A stretch of DNA of 11,496 nucleotides from Pelagophyceae sp. CCMP2097. Its lineage: Eukaryota; Sar; Pelagophyceae. The translations under genes and the position numbers were made by a program. The notes under the pieces are model-generated. The model saw nothing but the letters and a program-made list of their open reading frames with translations. It searched no databases and was not told where the DNA came from. The stretch lies in NCBI GenBank assembly GCA_026770575.1, contig MU657313.1:21530-33025 (forward strand), in the 5' to 3' direction. Positions within the stretch are counted from its first letter, which is position 1. Each line of letters begins with the position of its first letter. Shown piece after piece: positions 8,764 to 11,496 of the stretch.

Positions 8764-10912
8764 TCAGAAGTTGATGGGCGAGCGTAAGAAGTTTGCGTTG
8801 TTCACCGTGAACTTGTCGTGCACGAGTCGATTACCAACCTAGAAGCGGCGCCGTCGCCGGGCAGCCGCGACCCTGGCGCCCTCCACCTCTGCCGTGCGTT
8901 TGCCGCGAGTCGCCGGCGCGGCCATGCGCGACGCGCGCGAGCGGCACGATGCGGGCGAGACAGGGCGCCGTCGACTCCTCGACGCAAGGCCGCCCATCGT
9001 CGCCGACGAGACCGGCGACGGTGTAGTGCTTGAGCAGGATGCGCAGCCACCGCACGTCGAGTTTGAACTTTTGCCATTCGTTGAGGAAGATTACCGTACC
9101 TGGGCGCCCGGTTCCTGCGCGGCCGCGAGGCACCGGGCGGCGACCAGAGGCCCGCTCCCGGCGGACGGTCGACGACATACAGCTCCCCCGGCGCCCGCCG
9201 CGCCGCGGCTGCGTCCTCCGCTGGACGGTCCGCGTTTGCCGACATGCGCCGCGGGCGCAGAGCCGTACCCGAGTGCGCAAAGCCCAGCGCCTTGAGCGCA
9301 CACGACAGCTTCGCGCGGCCATCCTGCGGCGGGGCGTCGGAGCGAGCAACGAGCGCGGCCCGAGTGCGCCCCGGCCAAAGGGCCGCAGGAATCGCACGAT
9401 GAAGATGACGTCGAACTGGTGCTCCGGTGTCCGGTCGATGGCGGCTACGTACTCACGATGCCTACGCGACGCGTCCAGCCGCGCCCGCCGCGCCGACCGG
9501 ACTCGGAAAATGCCCCTCTTCGCGTGGCCGGGGGCCGCGTCTGAAAAAAGACGCCGCCCGTGTCTGAAAAAAAGACGCCGGCCGCGTCGAGCGGGTCCGC
9601 ATACGCTTTCACGATGTTCTTCTTGTTCGCGCCTGCGCGGCTTCCGTTTCCCGCGGCCGCGCGGGGCGGGGTCCCCGCGGCCGGCGGCGGCGGCGCGGCG
9701 GGCGGGCGCACCATCTGGCGCGAGGCGGCCGTAGGACCGGAGGTTGAGGTTTGTGTGGATGCACATGATGCGCTCGGCGTGGCCCACCGAGCTTGAGTGG
9801 TCGTCGTTCGGATGGACCGGCGTGCGCCGCTCCTAGACGCGGCGCTCCCCGGCGGCAATCGCCCTGGGCACGGACCTGGAGGCAGCGGCTGAGCGGCCGC
9901 GTCTGGAGGCAATTGCACCAGGGTGCGTAGTGCTCGACGGAATACGACCGCAGCGCGAGCCTACCGCGGGCCGTCTGCGGGGTCGGCGTGGCGTGACGGC
10001 GCGACGCTGGGGTGTCGGCACGGCGCGATGAGTTCGGTCGAGCCGCCTAGTCGCGCGTGTCGCCGCGCGGCGTCGCTCCCGCCGCGCGGGCCTTTGCGGG
10101 ACGCACCGCCACCCCACTCGAAGAACGTGCGGCTGCCGAGGACGTCGGCGGCGACGACCCGCCGCTGCGCGAGCGTCAGCGAGTCGGGCGTGAGGATCTT
10201 CGGACACGCAAAGGCGTGCGAGGAGAAGTCCGCGCGGCGCCTACGCAGCACGTGCGGCGGAGCGCGGCGCGCGCGGCGACGGCGGCCGCGCGGGCGGCGG
10301 CAGGCGGCGGCGCTCACGACTGCTGCTTGAAGACCTCGAGGCACGGGTAAATTTGCCTACGCGCGCGGGCGCTGCGGCGTCGGACTCGCGCCCCGGGGGC
10401 GCGCCTTGCGGGTCGCGCCGTGGGGGGAAACGCCGCGGCGCGGCTCGGGTGCGCCGCTCGGCGCGCGCCTCACATGATGCAGTCGGAGACCGCCGGCCGC
10501 TCGAGGCACTGCGAAAACGCTTCGAGCGCTTCGCGCGCGCGCGCGAATCGGCCCGGCGCCTCGCGCCGGTGCCGCTCGAGGTGCTTCGTCACGTGCAGCG
10601 CGCCGAGGCGCACGGCCCCCTCGCGCAGCGCCGAATTGGTCGCGGTCGCGTTGATGCCTACCGCCCCCGGCTCCGCGCGCCGCCGACCCGGCGAGCTCAA
10701 TACGCGGCCGCACCCAGCGCCGAGAGGACGTCGACGTCGCCGTCGTCGCCGCGGGACCTGCAGCGGCGGCGTCGGGCGCGCGGCGCGCGGCGCGGAGCTC
10801 GCGACGCCGCTCAAAGCTCCGCGGCACGGCGCCGAGCGGCGAGGCCGCACCTCGGACCGTAGGCGCAGAAGAGCAGGATCGCCCGCGCGGCGCACGCCCG
10901 CCACCGGCCCAT
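8764..10912 (-). CDS. Secretory methyltransferase-like (class I fold) protein, 13 exons
   Basis: Class I methyltransferases bind S-adenosylmethionine through a Gly-rich loop and an acidic residue after strand 2. Model on the minus strand: 10912-10851, 10757-10714, 10657-10474, 10356-10318, 10240-10107, 10046-10022, 9960-9876, 9832-9712, 9632-9605, 9461-9398, 9323-9269, 9099-8948, 8838-8764; 1068 nt, 355 residues, all junctions in frame. N-terminus MGRWRACAARAILLFCAYGP looks like a signal peptide or anchor. Residues 22-147 are mostly helical and unrecognised. The domain then shows FFEWGGGGST (149-158, motif I), RSYSVEHYAPW (167-177, acidic E172), REYVAAIDRTP, FDVIFIDGRAKLSCALKAL (IDGR with D263) and TVIFLNEWQKF. 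Similar FEWGSGGST / SVEH / VDGR proteins are, from memory, common in marine algae with substrates unknown. The least certain junctions are introns 9462-9604 and 8839-8947 and the exon at 9712-9832. The final exon ends FLRSPINF. Confidence 0.6.
9101..9262 (-). mobile_element. Introner-like insertion forming a 169 bp intron
   Basis: The intron at 9100-9268 is flanked by the exact 7-mer GGTACGG (minus strand) at 9263-9269 and 9094-9100. Splicing removes one copy plus the 162 bp between, leaving exactly one GGTACGG in the mRNA and the reading ..FAHS-G-TVIFLNEW. That is what insertion with target-site duplication followed by splicing would produce. The ends carry short inverted GCGCCCG words (CTCTGCGCCCG at the 5' end; TGGGCGCCCG as the reverse complement of the 3' end). 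Published introner elements of Micromonas and Aureococcus create introns in this way. Assignment to such a family is inference. Confidence 0.5.
9462..9604 (-). other. 143 bp intron with two internal polypyrimidine-CAG sites
   Basis: Preferred splice: GTATGC donor at 9604 and GCGTAG acceptor ending at 9462, giving NIVKA-HREYVAAID. Inside lie two near-identical words, GGCGTC-T7-CAGAC (9561-9579) and GGCGTC-T6-CAGAC (9537-9555), 24 bp apart. Each looks like a better acceptor than the one chosen. If the second CAG were used, the frame stays open from there through to REYVAAID but adds about 25 basic residues. The exact boundaries are therefore uncertain. Confidence 0.4.
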
Positions 10913-11248
10913 CCGACGTCTCCGTCGGGCTCGCCTCCCGAAAAGCAGTCACGTGATCACCTCCTCAGTCCGCTCGCCACCGTTCAGCGTCTTGAGCTCG
11001 AACCTTAGAAATAGGGGTCGCCGGGCTTCGGAGCTGGTGTATAAGAGGGATTCGGTGAGGTCGTGGGCGAGGGTAGGTCGGTCGTGGGCGAGGGTAGTCA
11101 GTTCGGAGGGGTCCCGTGGAGGGCGCGACAGGCGATGGAAGGTGTTTAGAATCTCCGTCCGGGACGGGCTGGTTGTAATTTTTGTCCGGGACGGACCGTT
11201 TGATGGGCTGCGATCGCGATGCCACTCGGACTTGTGGCCCCACGACTT
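10913..11248. other. Upstream region of the methyltransferase-like gene, with short repeats
   Basis: No gene is supported here; the 92-codon minus ORF at 10965-11243 is repetitive and compositionally poor. A 16-mer, GTCGTGGGCGAGGGTA, is repeated at 11060-11075 and 11081-11096 (21 bp period). The word GTCCGGGACGG occurs at 11157-11167 and 11184-11194. The promoter of the minus-strand gene should lie just above 10912. Confidence 0.5.
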
Positions 11249-11496
11249 GGGTGGCGTCCGTTGCGCGCGCGCCGCGACCGACTCAAAGCGTTGTCCTCGT
11301 CGCGTTGTCCCTAGTACTACTGCCCCGCGGCGACGACCCCAGTGGCGAAGGCCCGTCCGCCGGCCCCGGACTGTCTCTCGCGGTGCCGGGGGGAGACCCC
11401 CCGGACCCCCCCCTCTCGTCGTGTTGTCCTCGTCGCGTTGTCCTCGTCGCTCCGCTCCTCGGGTGGCGTCCGTTGCGCTCGCGCCGCGACCGGCTC
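11249..11496. repeat. Satellite-like repeat DNA, 212 bp spacing, at the right edge
   Basis: A 36 bp segment (11249-11284, starting GGGTGGCGTCCGTTGCG) recurs at 11461-11496 with 34 of 36 bases identical, a distance of 212 bp that runs into the window end. Between them a 14-mer, GTTGTCCTCGTCGC, appears at 11290-11303 and in tandem at 11423-11436 and 11437-11450. The layout suggests the start of a tandem array or a dispersed repeat that continues to the right. Confidence 0.7.
11386..11404. repeat. Perfect GC hairpin, 8 bp arms
   Basis: CCGGGGGG, a 3-base AGA loop, then CCCCCCGG forms a perfect inverted repeat inside the right-end repeat DNA, immediately followed by a C-rich run. There is no adjacent coding region whose transcription it would end, so I list it as a structural repeat only. 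Confidence 0.75.

Noticed and set aside
9427..9604. Alternative splice of intron 9 with donor GTCTTT after ..ADPLDAAG and a GAG acceptor giving YVAAIDRTP
   Set aside because: It keeps frame and retains ADPLDAAG, but the GAG acceptor and GTCTTT donor are unlike the other 17 introns. It is kept only as a second choice.
8831..9787. 318-codon minus ORF taken as one intact exon
   Set aside because: It reads through several introns. Only parts (TVIFLNEW.., REYVAAID..) are protein-like, and splicing to other frames gives a better, motif-containing product.
11386..11404. Transcription terminator
   Set aside because: A strong hairpin, but in nuclear eukaryotic-type repeat DNA with no gene ending beside it and no T-run.

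Overview
The window looks like nuclear DNA of a GC-rich, intron-dense eukaryotic alga with a complex (secondary) plastid. A pelagophyte such as Aureococcus would fit. That is an inference from four things: very high GC with strong GC3 codon bias; many short spliceosomal introns (43 to 169 bp) that break every long gene; an HflX GTPase with a signal-peptide-like leader followed by a transit-like stretch; and one intron that looks like a recent insertion flanked by a target-site duplication. No operon, Shine-Dalgarno, tRNA, rRNA or CRISPR signal was seen.

Layout. Bases 1-1859 hold no gene I can support. They contain a 70-73 bp minisatellite (401-835), a 26 bp exact repeat pair (852/921) and a much more AT-rich island (about 1250-1660) with an antisense ORF that may be a degraded retroelement fragment. 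Bases 1860-2842 (+) carry an unrecognised alanine-rich gene whose coding blocks lie in three frames. Bases 3143-5367 (-) encode an HflX GTPase, probably plastid-targeted, with one intron near the 3' end. Bases 5490-8674 (+) are a six-exon gene that, once spliced, reads as an RPAP1/MINIYO-like protein (RNA polymerase II-associated protein 1). Bases 8764-10912 (-) are a 13-exon gene that, once spliced, reads as a 355-residue secretory or membrane-anchored protein with a class I methyltransferase-like domain. The right end (11249-11496) is repeat DNA with a 36 bp near-repeat 212 bp apart.

The hflX and RPAP1 genes diverge from a 122 bp spacer. The RPAP1 and methyltransferase-like genes converge with 89 bp between stop codons. 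There is no sign that the genes form one pathway; the compact spacing is genome style.

Main result. Simple ORF calling fragments this region. Splicing by hand with GT..AG introns restores conserved motifs: the RPAP1 N-terminal motif, the HflX C-terminus, and the EWGGGGST / SVEH / IDGR motifs of the methyltransferase-like protein. In total 18 introns are proposed; 14 begin GTG and 11 end TAG. All exon models are hand-made, without RNA evidence or database searches.
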